This document shows positions 41,886 to 48,094 of a DNA stretch of 48,094 nucleotides, piece after piece. The notes beneath the pieces are model-generated. The model ran no database searches, was not told the origin of the DNA, and worked only from the letters and a program-made list of their open reading frames with translations. The stretch spans positions 1 to 48,094 of the IMG/VR virus record IMGVR_UViG_3300032284_000424; one strand, given 5' to 3'. This DNA is from a virus. Every line of letters begins with the position of its first letter. The stretch's first letter is position 1. A program made the translations under genes and the position numbers.

Positions 41886-42802
41886 TTGAACTATGGACTG
41901 AGAAGTATCGCCCGACAACTGTCGATGGATATGTGTTTAGGGACGAATCTCAAAAGAAACAGATTAAAGGCTGGATTAAGGAAGGTAGTATTCCTCACTT
42001 GTTACTAAGTGGAAGCCCGGGTATTGGTAAGACAACACTTGCTAAAGTTCTGTTGAACGAGATCGGTATTGAAGAATATGATATCCTCGAAGTTAACGCT
42101 AGTCGTGAAACTGGTATTGATTTTATTCGAGATAAGATCGTTCCATTCATTCAAATGATGCCGTTTGGTCCATTTAAGGTTGTTCTATTAGATGAAGCAG
42201 ATCGACTAAGTCAACACGCACAGGATTCACTAAAAGGTATTATTGAAGAGTATTCTAAATTTGCTCGATTTATCTTAACCTGTAACACTCCTAACAGAGT
42301 TGTTCCAGCACTACACAGTCGTTGTCAACAGATGCACTTTGCGTCAATTGACCAAACTGAATATACCGCCCGTGCCGCAACTATTTTAGTTGAGGAAGGT
42401 ATTGACTTTGATCTAGATACACTTGATCTGTATGTGCGTAGTGTATATCCAGATTTGCGTAAGTGTATTAACCTTCTACAACAAAATTGTGTAGATGGCA
42501 AATTAATTAATCCTAAAGCCGAAGATAGCGGTGTTAGCGATTACAAAATTGAAATGGTTGAGCTATTCAAAGCTAAGAAGATCAAAGAAGCTAGGGCATT
42601 GTTATGCGCTAAAGCTCGTCCAGATGAAATGGAAGGTATCTTTACTTGGATGTATCACAACATTGAATTGTTTGGCGATGATGAAGAAACACAAGATTCT
42701 GCTATTATCATTATCAAGCAAGGTCTTGTTGATAACGCTTTAATTGCTGATCCAGAAATTAACTTGTCAGCAACACTAGCCAAGCTAGCTCGTTTACAAT
42801 AA
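41882..42802 (+). CDS. 44: Clamp loader small subunit (T4 gp44 / RFC-small-like AAA+ ATPase)
   Basis: 306 residues against 319 in T4 gp44. Starts WTEKYRPTTVDGYVF, the RFC-box opening. Walker A GSPGIGKTT (about residues 44-52), Walker B VVLLDEADR, sensor 1 ILTCNTPNRV, the arginine-finger SRC motif in LHSRCQQM and a sensor-2 region in VYPDLRKCINLLQQ are all present. It would assemble with a gp62-like subunit to load the sliding clamp; neither partner is in the window, since the next gene is leftward phoH. The start overlaps the preceding TGA (ATGA). It ends at the 42806-42840 terminator. Confidence 0.9.
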   Translation: MIELWTEKYRPTTVDGYVFRDESQKKQIKGWIKEGSIPHLLLSGSPGIGKTTLAKVLLNEIGIEEYDILEVNASRETGIDFIRDKIVPFIQMMPFGPFKVVLLDEADRLSQHAQDSLKGIIEEYSKFARFILTCNTPNRVVPALHSRCQQMHFASIDQTEYTARAATILVEEGIDFDLDTLDLYVRSVYPDLRKCINLLQQNCVDGKLINPKAEDSGVSDYKIEMVELFKAKKIKEARALLCAKARPDEMEGIFTWMYHNIELFGDDEETQDSAIIIIKQGLVDNALIADPEINLSATLAKLARLQ

Positions 42803-42805
42803 AAT

Positions 42806-42840
42806 AAACCGCATAGAGCAGGTCGGGTTCTATGCGGTTT
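42806..42840. terminator. Bidirectional intrinsic terminator between the clamp loader and phoH
   Basis: AAACCGCATAGA (42806-42817) pairs perfectly with TCTATGCGGTTT (42829-42840): 12 pairs and an 11-base loop. On the minus strand the stem is followed by a T-rich run (TTTATTTTATT), a good terminator for phoH. On the plus strand the run is TTTCGCTT, weaker. The two genes converge here. Confidence 0.85.
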
Positions 42841-42868
42841 CGCTTGACTAAACTAAATTTAAGTAATC

Positions 42869-43618
42869 TTAATCGATATCCTGTTCCTTGTAAATTTTGA
42901 GAACTTCTTTCACTACTGGGTGTCTTTCAACATCTCTTGTCTCAAACCTTGTTATAGCTATCATACGATAATCACCTCCTTGGCCGTATAATGAGCAGAA
43001 TTCTAACAATCCGTTTTCTCTTGGTCGGTCTGCTTGATTCAAGTCTCCAGTAACTACCATACGGCTGTTGTCGCCGATACGGGTTAATAACATTTTCATC
43101 TGTGATGGTGTGGCATTCTGCATTTCATCAGCAATAACAAAAGCGTTCTTAAAAGTACGCCCACGCATATACGCTAACGGTGATATTTCAATCACGCCAT
43201 CCTCTAGCATCTCTTGGATTTCCTTTGGATGGTAATACTCCTCAAAAACATCAAAAATGGGACGAGTCCATGGTTCCATTTTCTGGTTTAAAGTACCAGG
43301 TAGGAATCCGTGTTCTTCATCTACGCTAACAGCTGGCCTGGTTACTATAATTTTACTTATAGAACCTTCTTTAAATAGTTTAATTGCCATCTGAACCGCA
43401 AGCATAGTTTTACCAGTACCGGCAGGACCGATGGCAAATACTATGAATTTCTTGGGGTTTTTAAGCTGTTCCAAGTATGTTTCCTGCGATAAATTACGCG
43501 GAACGATGTTGACTTGTTGCTTTTTACGCAGATATTGATTCATCTGAATCAGATTTGATGGTTGGTCGTTACGACTGTTGTTCATAACAACTCTTTCTTT
43601 ACGTTTTGCTCTAGACAA
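42869..43618 (-). CDS. phoH: PhoH-like P-loop ATPase
   Basis: 249 residues. Walker A GPAGTGKTMLA, Walker B VIADEMQNATPSQMKMLL, then RMVVTGDLNQADRP and FEVRD-like DVERHPVVKEVL match the PhoH/YlaK C-terminal ATPase core. I placed the start at TTG 43618 because a perfect AGGAGG (43625-43630) lies six bases upstream; the frame is open to GTG 43660, and ATG 43585 would lack an SD. PhoH occurs in many marine phages; it is linked to phosphate stress in E. coli, and RNA-related roles are proposed, but its function in phages is unproven. It is the only leftward gene in this half of the window. Confidence 0.88.
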   Translation of the reverse strand: MSRAKRKERVVMNNSRNDQPSNLIQMNQYLRKKQQVNIVPRNLSQETYLEQLKNPKKFIVFAIGPAGTGKTMLAVQMAIKLFKEGSISKIIVTRPAVSVDEEHGFLPGTLNQKMEPWTRPIFDVFEEYYHPKEIQEMLEDGVIEISPLAYMRGRTFKNAFVIADEMQNATPSQMKMLLTRIGDNSRMVVTGDLNQADRPRENGLLEFCSLYGQGGDYRMIAITRFETRDVERHPVVKEVLKIYKEQDID

Positions 43619-43700
43619 ATTATGCCTCCTTTGCGAGCGACCTGCAAAAGTAATTATCACCTATTCTTAAAAACCGTAACTTATAGGTCTTTTTTTAATC

Positions 43701-43734
43701 GCATAAATATTGCTATAACTGAGAGCATTTATGC
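43701..43734 (+). promoter_or_regulatory. Divergent late-type promoter dyad covering the ATG of the 43731 gene
   Basis: GCATAAAT (43701-43708) and ATTTATGC (43727-43734) are perfect inverted repeats 18 bases apart. The left arm plus the next base is CATAAATA, a late-promoter-like element pointing right; the right arm read leftward is CATAAATG, pointing to phoH. ATG 43731 lies in the right arm, so read-through RNA could hide it, while RNA begun near 43715 would not. An extended -10-like TGCTATAAC (43711-43719) lies between. Confidence 0.5.
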
Positions 43735-44300
43735 ACGATATAGTCGACATTATTAAAAACATACAAACGCTAACTGCTAGTGATCATTCATTTAAAATCC
43801 TTAAAGATTTTGAAAGAGTCCTAGACGAGTTGGATATCTATGTATACAAAAATTGGGAAGATGGTGAGTTACTATCAGGACCGGAAGTTACACGCTATGC
43901 TGTAACCTGTTCTTTTATGTGGCCAGAACATCAAATGCCAGATCCAGAAGGTGGCGCTCGCTTGTTAGATTACGGCTGTAAAGTAACCTATGCTAAAGAG
44001 AATCTGCTAGTACCACGCAAAGTACACAAACCTAGCGATTTCCGCCCAGGCACAAAGAAAGGCAAAATTGACGCACATCCTGTTTGGGTAGTGGGTATTA
44101 CAATGCCTAAGAAATTATTACAAGACCTGTTCCAAGGTTATACAGACCAAGAACATCGCAAACTAGCAGACCTGTTGAAACAGGATCAACTAGAAGGCGA
44201 GATCCAAGCAGAAGCAGGCGCAAGTCAAGAAATACCAATGGACCAAGGTGTGTCCGCAACAGGAGGAGGCCCAGATGCGCAAGAACCAGCACCTGTTTGA
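43731..44300 (+). CDS. Conserved T4-like phage protein, 189 aa, unknown function
   Basis: Helical start (MHDIVDIIKNIQTLTASDHS, FKILKDFERVLDELDIYVYK), a central beta region (EVTRYAVTCSFMWPEHQMPD, GARLLDYGCKVTYAKE), then KIDAHPVWVVGITMPKKLLQ, and an acidic, gly/pro-rich, probably disordered tail. The balance of conserved-looking core and flexible tail is typical of virion or assembly proteins. It overlaps the next gene by 26 nt, and the two are probably functionally linked. SD GAGAG is 5 bases before ATG 43731. Confidence 0.72.
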   Translation: MHDIVDIIKNIQTLTASDHSFKILKDFERVLDELDIYVYKNWEDGELLSGPEVTRYAVTCSFMWPEHQMPDPEGGARLLDYGCKVTYAKENLLVPRKVHKPSDFRPGTKKGKIDAHPVWVVGITMPKKLLQDLFQGYTDQEHRKLADLLKQDQLEGEIQAEAGASQEIPMDQGVSATGGGPDAQEPAPV

Positions 44301-45024
44301 AGGACTTAGAGCCAACGATCTTAAGGGCTTTGTATCAGAAGTCTTTACACTTGATCAATATCGTTCTAAGATGGGCGATGATAAAGATGTTATTGTCGTT
44401 GGATTTAAAGTTAGTGATAAAGCACCTGCGGCTGACCTAATGGAATTTATTGAAAAAGGTTATCCGTATGTTCTCGACGCAGACATTAGTTCTGGTGAAG
44501 AAAGTGATGGCAAGTATCAAGTGTTTGTAGAATTTGAAAGAACTAAAAAGTTTCCAGGTCAACTTAAAGATCTATTAGGCGGTGTAAGTCGACTAACAGA
44601 CAATTATGATTGGCGTTTCCGTTACTACAAAGATATGAAAGGTTATAAGTTCACTGAAGAAAACATTACAGAAAATGTTCCTTTAGATCAAGAACAGTAT
44701 GACAATCGTATGCTTGAAATTAAAAATGGTGTAGTGGCAGAGTTTTTTGATCAAGGCGCAGTAAGTGTTGCCTTAGACGATGACGATACCATTATTGCGT
44801 CAAAGCCTTATTCGGGTCCTATTGCTATGGAACTACTAGCATTAGGTGACTACGAAGAAGTTAAAGATAGTTTGCCAGGTGGTTTACAGCTAGATGAGTC
44901 TAGTCAAAGTCAAGTGGCATTTTTAGAAAAGTATTTAGGTAACTACGAGATTAATAAAATTAACGGCAAGTTCCTAATTAGAAATGGTAACAGAGGAATG
45001 ATCGTCAGAAAGGAAAGGTGGTAA
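44275..45024 (+). CDS. Conserved T4-like phage protein, 249 aa, unknown function
   Basis: ATG 44275 is preceded by a perfect AGGAGG (44261-44266); an upstream GTG at 44248 is therefore unlikely. The product begins MRKNQHLFEGLRANDLKGFV and includes PAADLMEFIEKGYPYVLDAD, DGKYQVFVEFERTKKFPGQL and LLGGVSRLTDNYDWRFRYYK, all looking highly constrained. The C-terminal third (NGKFLIRNGNRGMIVRKERW) is basic. I recall this family as common in aquatic T4-like phages, without an assigned role. No membrane segment. It stands directly before the lysis cassette with one base between genes. Confidence 0.74.
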   Translation: MRKNQHLFEGLRANDLKGFVSEVFTLDQYRSKMGDDKDVIVVGFKVSDKAPAADLMEFIEKGYPYVLDADISSGEESDGKYQVFVEFERTKKFPGQLKDLLGGVSRLTDNYDWRFRYYKDMKGYKFTEENITENVPLDQEQYDNRMLEIKNGVVAEFFDQGAVSVALDDDDTIIASKPYSGPIAMELLALGDYEEVKDSLPGGLQLDESSQSQVAFLEKYLGNYEINKINGKFLIRNGNRGMIVRKERW

Positions 45025-45025
45025 A

Positions 45026-45484
45026 ATGTTTAATTGGATATTAAACATTATATTGGGTAATATTCCATTATGGGTTTGGCCAGCATTGGCCGGAGGATCT
45101 TTCGCAGTTAATTTGTTATCAGGTGTTCTGAGTCACCTACCACAATTCAAACCTTGGCACGCCTTTATCAAACCATTAAGTTGGGTCGGTATTTTAGTAG
45201 GCGTATTCATGTACGGCGGAGCAGGTGTAACCGCTATTCAACAAGAAGCCATTAAAGAAATGCAAGCTAAGGTAGCAGTTGCTGAAGAAAAGAGCAACGG
45301 CGCAAATGCTTTAATTGCTAACAAGGTACAGACAAAAACTAAAGTGATTCACGATGTACAAGTTGTGTACAAAGAAAGAATTAAAGAAGTTACAAAAACA
45401 ATTGATGCCGATTGTAAGTTTGACAAAGAAGCAAGTAAGATTTTAAATGACGCGGCAGCAAATCCGTTAAAGGATAAAAAATGA
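45026..45484 (+). CDS. Probable inner-membrane spanin (Rz-like), 152 aa
   Basis: The first 75 residues contain two hydrophobic segments (WILNIILGNIPLWVWPALAG and PLSWVGILVGVFMYGGAGV). A long charged helical region follows (EAIKEMQAKVAVAEEKSNGA through VYKERIKEVTKTI), a periplasmic coiled coil as in i-spanins. Rz proteins have one N-terminal anchor; the additional span is unusual, so a holin/spanin-like hybrid topology is possible. Its stop overlaps the next gene (ATGA), which encodes a small lipoprotein, the usual i-spanin/o-spanin arrangement. The pair would fuse inner and outer membranes in the last step of lysis. Confidence 0.65.
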   Translation: MFNWILNIILGNIPLWVWPALAGGSFAVNLLSGVLSHLPQFKPWHAFIKPLSWVGILVGVFMYGGAGVTAIQQEAIKEMQAKVAVAEEKSNGANALIANKVQTKTKVIHDVQVVYKERIKEVTKTIDADCKFDKEASKILNDAAANPLKDKK

Positions 45485-45756
45485 AAAGATTAATTCCTTT
45501 AATTTTTATTGCGTTACTAGCAGGTTGTAATGAACAAGCTACTACTAATGTGCGTATGGCTTTTCCTAAAGTACCAGATGACCTAATGGTAGCATGTCCT
45601 GATCTACAAACTGTAGATCCTACTACAGAAAAACTCAGCGATGTTTTAACTGTTGTAACAGCTAATTACGGTCAGTATTACGAATGTAAATTAAAAGTAG
45701 ATAGTTGGATTGAGTGGTATAACACTCAAAAGAATATTAGTGATAATGTCAAATAA
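45481..45756 (+). CDS. Probable outer-membrane spanin lipoprotein (Rz1-like), 91 aa
   Basis: Signal peptide MKRLIPLIFIALLAGC has a lipobox LLAGC, so the mature protein starts at Cys16 with Asn-Glu next and no Asp at +2, consistent with outer-membrane sorting. The rest includes MVACPDLQTVDPTTEKLSDV and NYGQYYECKLKVDSWIEWYN, a two-cysteine layout common in Rz1-like spanins of Gram-negative phages (CPxL ... Y..YxxC ... WY). It starts within the last codons of the i-spanin gene. The outer-membrane lipoprotein also tells us the host is Gram-negative. Confidence 0.75.
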   Translation: MKRLIPLIFIALLAGCNEQATTNVRMAFPKVPDDLMVACPDLQTVDPTTEKLSDVLTVVTANYGQYYECKLKVDSWIEWYNTQKNISDNVK

Positions 45757-45766
45757 GGAGAGCAAT

Positions 45767-45820
45767 ATGACACACGAAGAAGGTTGTCCAATTTGCGGCG
45801 GGAAGCATCCGAAAAATTAA
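45767..45820 (+). CDS. 17-residue microprotein MTHEEGCPICGGKHPKN
   Basis: ATG 45767 has a strong SD, AAGGAG (45755-45760), 6 bases upstream, and runs to TAA 45818-45820; the next gene's ATG follows after one base. The peptide holds CPxCGGxH, a single zinc-knuckle-like turn. Location inside the lysis operon and the quality of the SD argue for translation; the small size argues for caution. It could be a regulator of lysis timing, a remnant of a larger zinc-ribbon gene, or a leader that couples translation to the next gene. Confidence 0.5.
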   Translation: MTHEEGCPICGGKHPKN

Positions 45821-45821
45821 A

Positions 45822-46223
45822 ATGAAAAAGTTAATCTTATTGTTGTTTCCAATACTAACAAGCTGTGCCGCAGTTGATGCTGTGCTAATGACTAAATTCG
45901 ATCCTAACGAATATTTGTTGATAACAGAAATCAAAGTCGATGCTAAACATTATGCCGCAGAATGTACAAATCCATTGTTAGCCCAAACAGACGCAGTAGC
46001 AATGGCACGAAAGACAGAGTTGTTTTCTGCTTACAGTGAAAAATTACCGCACAACGGCGATGGGGCAAAGGCCGCAGTAGCATTAAATGAAATAGCGCAA
46101 GGGTTAGTTACGCAGTATAACACTAGCGAAAAAGTAAGTCCATTTTTCTGTAAGCTAAAATTCGAGGGTATCGAACATAGCGCCGATGTAATACAACATG
46201 TTTTAGGGAATAGACCAAGATGA
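45822..46223 (+). CDS. Lipoprotein of the lysis cassette, 133 aa
   Basis: MKKLILLLFPILTSC is a signal peptide with lipobox (LTSC), giving mature Cys15. The mature part contains KHYAAECTNPLLAQTDAVAM, a helical region with AAVALNEIAQGLVTQYN, and FFCKLKFEGIEHSADVIQHV; Cys residues at the start and end of the domain may form a disulfide. Its position between the spanins and endolysin suggests a second envelope lipoprotein for lysis or for blocking superinfection. I recall no characterised relative. Confidence 0.65.
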   Translation: MKKLILLLFPILTSCAAVDAVLMTKFDPNEYLLITEIKVDAKHYAAECTNPLLAQTDAVAMARKTELFSAYSEKLPHNGDGAKAAVALNEIAQGLVTQYNTSEKVSPFFCKLKFEGIEHSADVIQHVLGNRPR

Positions 46224-46477
46224 CATTAGATGAAATTAATCACCAACTAGCGGCAATTGCTAATTCTGGCGATCCTACATTTGCGGGCGCCGCCCAATAT
46301 GTAGCACAAGCAACAGCGGCCGCACAAGCAGGGCAGTTAAGCCCACAAGAATTAGCTGAAACTGTCAAAGATGTACAACGACAATTGTCAATTATCGAGG
46401 ATATGAGCCAGCTGCAATTCAAAGAAACATTAAATACATGCATAAACGGCTTGATAATGATAGCCGGCGCTGTATAA
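46220..46477 (+). CDS. Alanine-rich helical protein, 85 aa
   Basis: All-helical: LDEINHQLAAIANSGDPTFA, GAAQYVAQATAAAQAGQLSP, then PQELAETVKDVQRQLSIIED. It ends with a slightly apolar helix, TLNTCINGLIMIAGAV. Predicted soluble with a C-terminal hydrophobic tip that could touch the membrane. It overlaps the lipoprotein gene by 4 bases. A weak helix-bundle resemblance to small structural phage proteins is all that can be said. Confidence 0.65.
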   Translation: MTLDEINHQLAAIANSGDPTFAGAAQYVAQATAAAQAGQLSPQELAETVKDVQRQLSIIEDMSQLQFKETLNTCINGLIMIAGAV

Positions 46478-46487
46478 GGAAAATATT

Positions 46488-46940
46488 ATGAGCTGGTTTA
46501 CAAATTTTGAAAAACATATCGCAGGCAAGTTACATCAAGCATTTACTAATGCTAAAGATCTTGCTGAACACGCAGGTGACGAAGTAAAAGCCGCAGAGGC
46601 CGCACTTGAAGCCGCAAAACAAAAAGCCGCAAATTTATCTAAGGCTGCACACGAGGCCGCGTTAGCCGCAGTTGCTAAGGCACAAGAAGAAACAGCACGA
46701 CTATTAGAAGAAGCCAAAGCCGCAGAAGAAAAAGCATCTTTTCATGCTAAACAAATTGTAGAACCAGTTGCTCCTGTATTTGATCTTCCTCCAGTAGTTG
46801 AAGCTCCAGTAGTTGAAGCTCCAGTAGTTGAAGCTCCAGTAGTTGATACTCCAGCTCCAGTAGTTGAAGCTCCAGTAGTTGATACTGCTACTACTTCTAC
46901 AGATACAACTGTTGAGGCTACACAACCAACACAAGGATAA
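46488..46940 (+). CDS. Coiled-coil protein with PVVEA repeat tail, 150 aa
   Basis: Residues about 18-90 form a long alanine-rich heptad helix (KAAEAALEAAKQKAANLSKA, AHEAALAAVAKAQEETARLL). Residues about 95-150 are a Pro/Val/Glu-rich extended tail built of PVVEA and PVVDT units, coded by 15-base DNA repeats. N-terminal MSWFTNFEKHIAGKLHQAF is amphipathic and may touch membrane. The rod-plus-extended-tail design suggests a periplasm- or wall-spanning spacer, but there is no signal peptide, so it may instead be a virion or cytoplasmic scaffold protein. SD AAGGA precedes ATG 46488. Confidence 0.65.
   Translation: MSWFTNFEKHIAGKLHQAFTNAKDLAEHAGDEVKAAEAALEAAKQKAANLSKAAHEAALAAVAKAQEETARLLEEAKAAEEKASFHAKQIVEPVAPVFDLPPVVEAPVVEAPVVEAPVVDTPAPVVEAPVVDTATTSTDTTVEATQPTQG
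46791..46886 (+). repeat. Tandem 15-base repeats (PVVEA / PVVDT units)
   Basis: The unit CCAGTAGTTGAAGCT recurs with few changes about six times in 96 bases, once interrupted by CCAGCT. Near-perfect identity means copy number can change easily by replication slippage, altering tail length without a frameshift. Confidence 0.85.
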
Positions 46941-46942
46941 AC

Positions 46943-47557
46943 ATGGATAATTTTACACAAGACCAACTAGCGCAGATGATCCCAGGAAACCCATATGTGG
47001 AACACTGGTATCACGCATTTGATCAACTGTTCCCTGATTATAATATCAACACCCCACAACGCATTGCCGCTTTCGTAGCTCAATGCGCTCATGAGTCAGC
47101 AAATTTTACAATTCTACAAGAGAATTTAAATTACCGTGCTGCAACATTATCTAAGGTATGGCCTAGATTGTTTCCGCCTGATGTAGCGGCACAATACGCA
47201 GGTCAACCAGAACGCATTGCCAATAGAGCATACGCAAATCGTATGGGCAATGGTGACGAAGCAAGTGGCGATGGATACAAATATTGCGGCCGTGGATTGA
47301 TTCAATTAACCGGTCATGATAACTATCAATCATTTGCCGATAGTTTACAAATGAGCATCGACGATGTTCCTGCGTATCTAGCAACTTTTGAAGGTGCCGC
47401 ACAATCAGCTTGCTGGTTTTGGGAAACTAACAATTTAAATAATGTTGCTGACCGAGGTGACATCTTAACATTAACTAAAAAAATTAACGGTGGTACATTA
47501 GGTTTAGAAGACCGTACCAAACACTACAATCACAACCTACAAGTTTTAGGTTGTTAA
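46943..47557 (+). CDS. GH19 chitinase-like endolysin, 204 aa
   Basis: RIAAFVAQCAHESANFTILQ holds the catalytic Glu (AHES) of the glycoside hydrolase 19 fold; FTILQENLNYRAATLSKVWP and GDGYKYCGRGLIQLTGHDNY are the other signature blocks. Phage GH19 enzymes act as muramidase-type endolysins on peptidoglycan. No signal peptide or SAR domain is present, so release must depend on a holin, which is encoded next. It shows no cell-wall-binding domain, as usual for Gram-negative phages. Follows the coiled-coil gene by 2 bases. Confidence 0.88.
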   Translation: MDNFTQDQLAQMIPGNPYVEHWYHAFDQLFPDYNINTPQRIAAFVAQCAHESANFTILQENLNYRAATLSKVWPRLFPPDVAAQYAGQPERIANRAYANRMGNGDEASGDGYKYCGRGLIQLTGHDNYQSFADSLQMSIDDVPAYLATFEGAAQSACWFWETNNLNNVADRGDILTLTKKINGGTLGLEDRTKHYNHNLQVLGC

Positions 47558-47578
47558 CAAACACTTTGGAGCGATCAT

Positions 47579-48094
47579 ATGGCGAAAGAAAAAAGCGATT
47601 GGATGCAAACACTATGGCGTCCTATGATGGGTTGGATGTATATGCTAATCTGTCTTTTAGACATGGCTGTGTTCCCAGTACTATGGGCACTATGGCAAGG
47701 TCTTAACCATGTACCGATTACACAATGGAATCCGTTAACACTTCAAGGCGCTGGACTATTCCACATTGCCATGGGTGCTGTTCTAGGTATTAGTGCGTTC
47801 GGTCGTACACAAGAAAAATTAGCAGGCACAGCCGCTAACCCAACTGCTACAGAACAAATTTCTGTAAACTCAACTAGCATGAGCGGTGTTCCAGCAGGTG
47901 GAATGGGTGGCGGAGGCTTTGGCGGCAATAGCGGTGGCTTCGGTGGTAACTCCGGTGGCTTCGGTGGCAATACAGGCGGATTTGGAGGACAACAAAGTGG
48001 CGGATTTGGGGGTTCATCAATGGGCGGCGGCTCAACATTTGGCGCACCTGCGGCAGGAGGATTCGGTTCCCCCAGCGGTGGTTTTGGTTCAACA
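47579..48094 (+). CDS. Probable holin with long Gly/Phe-rich C-terminal extension (cut by window end)
   Basis: 172 residues before the window edge, still open. Residues 5-22 (KSDWMQTLWRPMMGWMYM) lead into a membrane span LICLLDMAVFPVLWALWQG; a second follows, LTLQGAGLFHIAMGAVLGIS. This matches small two/three-span phage holins with a WRPxMGW start. From about residue 105 the protein becomes repeats of GGFGGNSGGFGGN and similar, at least 65 residues, not expected in a holin. SD TGGAG is 8 bases before ATG 47579. It would set lysis timing by opening the membrane for the endolysin encoded just upstream. Confidence 0.75.
   Translation, partial: MAKEKSDWMQTLWRPMMGWMYMLICLLDMAVFPVLWALWQGLNHVPITQWNPLTLQGAGLFHIAMGAVLGISAFGRTQEKLAGTAANPTATEQISVNSTSMSGVPAGGMGGGGFGGNSGGFGGNSGGFGGNTGGFGGQQSGGFGGSSMGGGSTFGAPAAGGFGSPSGGFGST

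Noticed and set aside
44248-44274. Upstream GTG start for the 44275 gene
   Set aside because: A perfect AGGAGG lies just before ATG 44275 and no SD precedes the GTG.
46704-46934. Leftward frame rich in repeated Asn-Tyr-Trp-Ser
   Set aside because: It is the complement of the 15-base PVVEA repeats of the 46488 gene and has no independent coding evidence.
1-48094. tRNA genes, CRISPR arrays, insertion sequences, integrase or attachment sites
   Set aside because: I looked for T-arm-like GGTTCRANTCC, regular spaced repeats, transposase motifs and integrase boxes; TTCGAA hits fall inside coding genes and no other signal was found.

Overview
The window is a continuous stretch of a large tailed-phage genome, almost certainly a T4-like myovirus of an aquatic Gram-negative bacterium. 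Evidence: about 60 tightly packed genes, many with 1-4 base stop/start overlaps (ATGA, TAATG); a T4-type small clamp-loader subunit, a GroES-like co-chaperonin and PhoH; a roughly 29 kb tail-fibre block; and a lysis cassette with two-gene spanins, a GH19 endolysin and a holin. The host is not identifiable from sequence alone. The AT-rich composition and the auxiliary genes (ClpP, 2OG-Fe oxygenases, UvdE, a QueD-like enzyme, PhoH, a MazG-like protein) resemble marine or freshwater T4-like phages of Proteobacteria. No tRNA, CRISPR array, insertion sequence, integrase or reverse transcriptase was seen.

Layout. 1-163: C-terminus of a D-alanyl-D-alanine carboxypeptidase-like gene. 190-10622: rightward block of small early/middle-type genes with a MazG-like pyrophosphohydrolase, a possible PD-(D/E)XK nuclease beside a DNA methyltransferase, three 2OG-Fe oxygenases and ClpP. 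10681-14126: a tail-fibre-like gene, a two-TM protein, QueD-like protein, a small TM protein, an AbrB-like protein and UvdE. 14116-14778: two leftward genes. 14850-39624: the adhesin/tail-fibre block, with a 3036-residue protein, two S74 autochaperone domains, collagen-like, LamG-like and dockerin-like modules, three paralogous fibres and a subtilisin-family protease. 39624-42802: a truncated DNA polymerase III alpha-like fragment, co-chaperonin, nucleotidyltransferase and clamp loader. 42869-43618: leftward phoH. 43731-48094: two conserved phage proteins and the lysis cassette.

Regulation can be read at two levels. Five sites fit host sigma-70 promoters. Three of these (genes at 190, 39884, 41044) put the -10 hexamer exactly 6 nt before ATG, which predicts leaderless mRNAs. 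A second element, TAAATA preceded by variable bases and resembling the T4 late promoter TATAAATA, recurs in the few intergenic gaps. At 10681, 11829 and 43731 it sits in the 5' arm or loop of a hairpin whose 3' arm holds the Shine-Dalgarno sequence or ATG. Read-through RNA would be translationally closed, while RNA started at the late promoter would lack the 5' arm and be open. T4 genes e and soc are controlled this way.

The main leads are this repeated promoter-in-hairpin switch, the leaderless promoters, the nuclease/methyltransferase pair, the orphan polymerase III fragment that stops before the catalytic motif, and a 17-codon gene in the lysis cassette. Functions come from motifs recognised by eye; no database search was possible.
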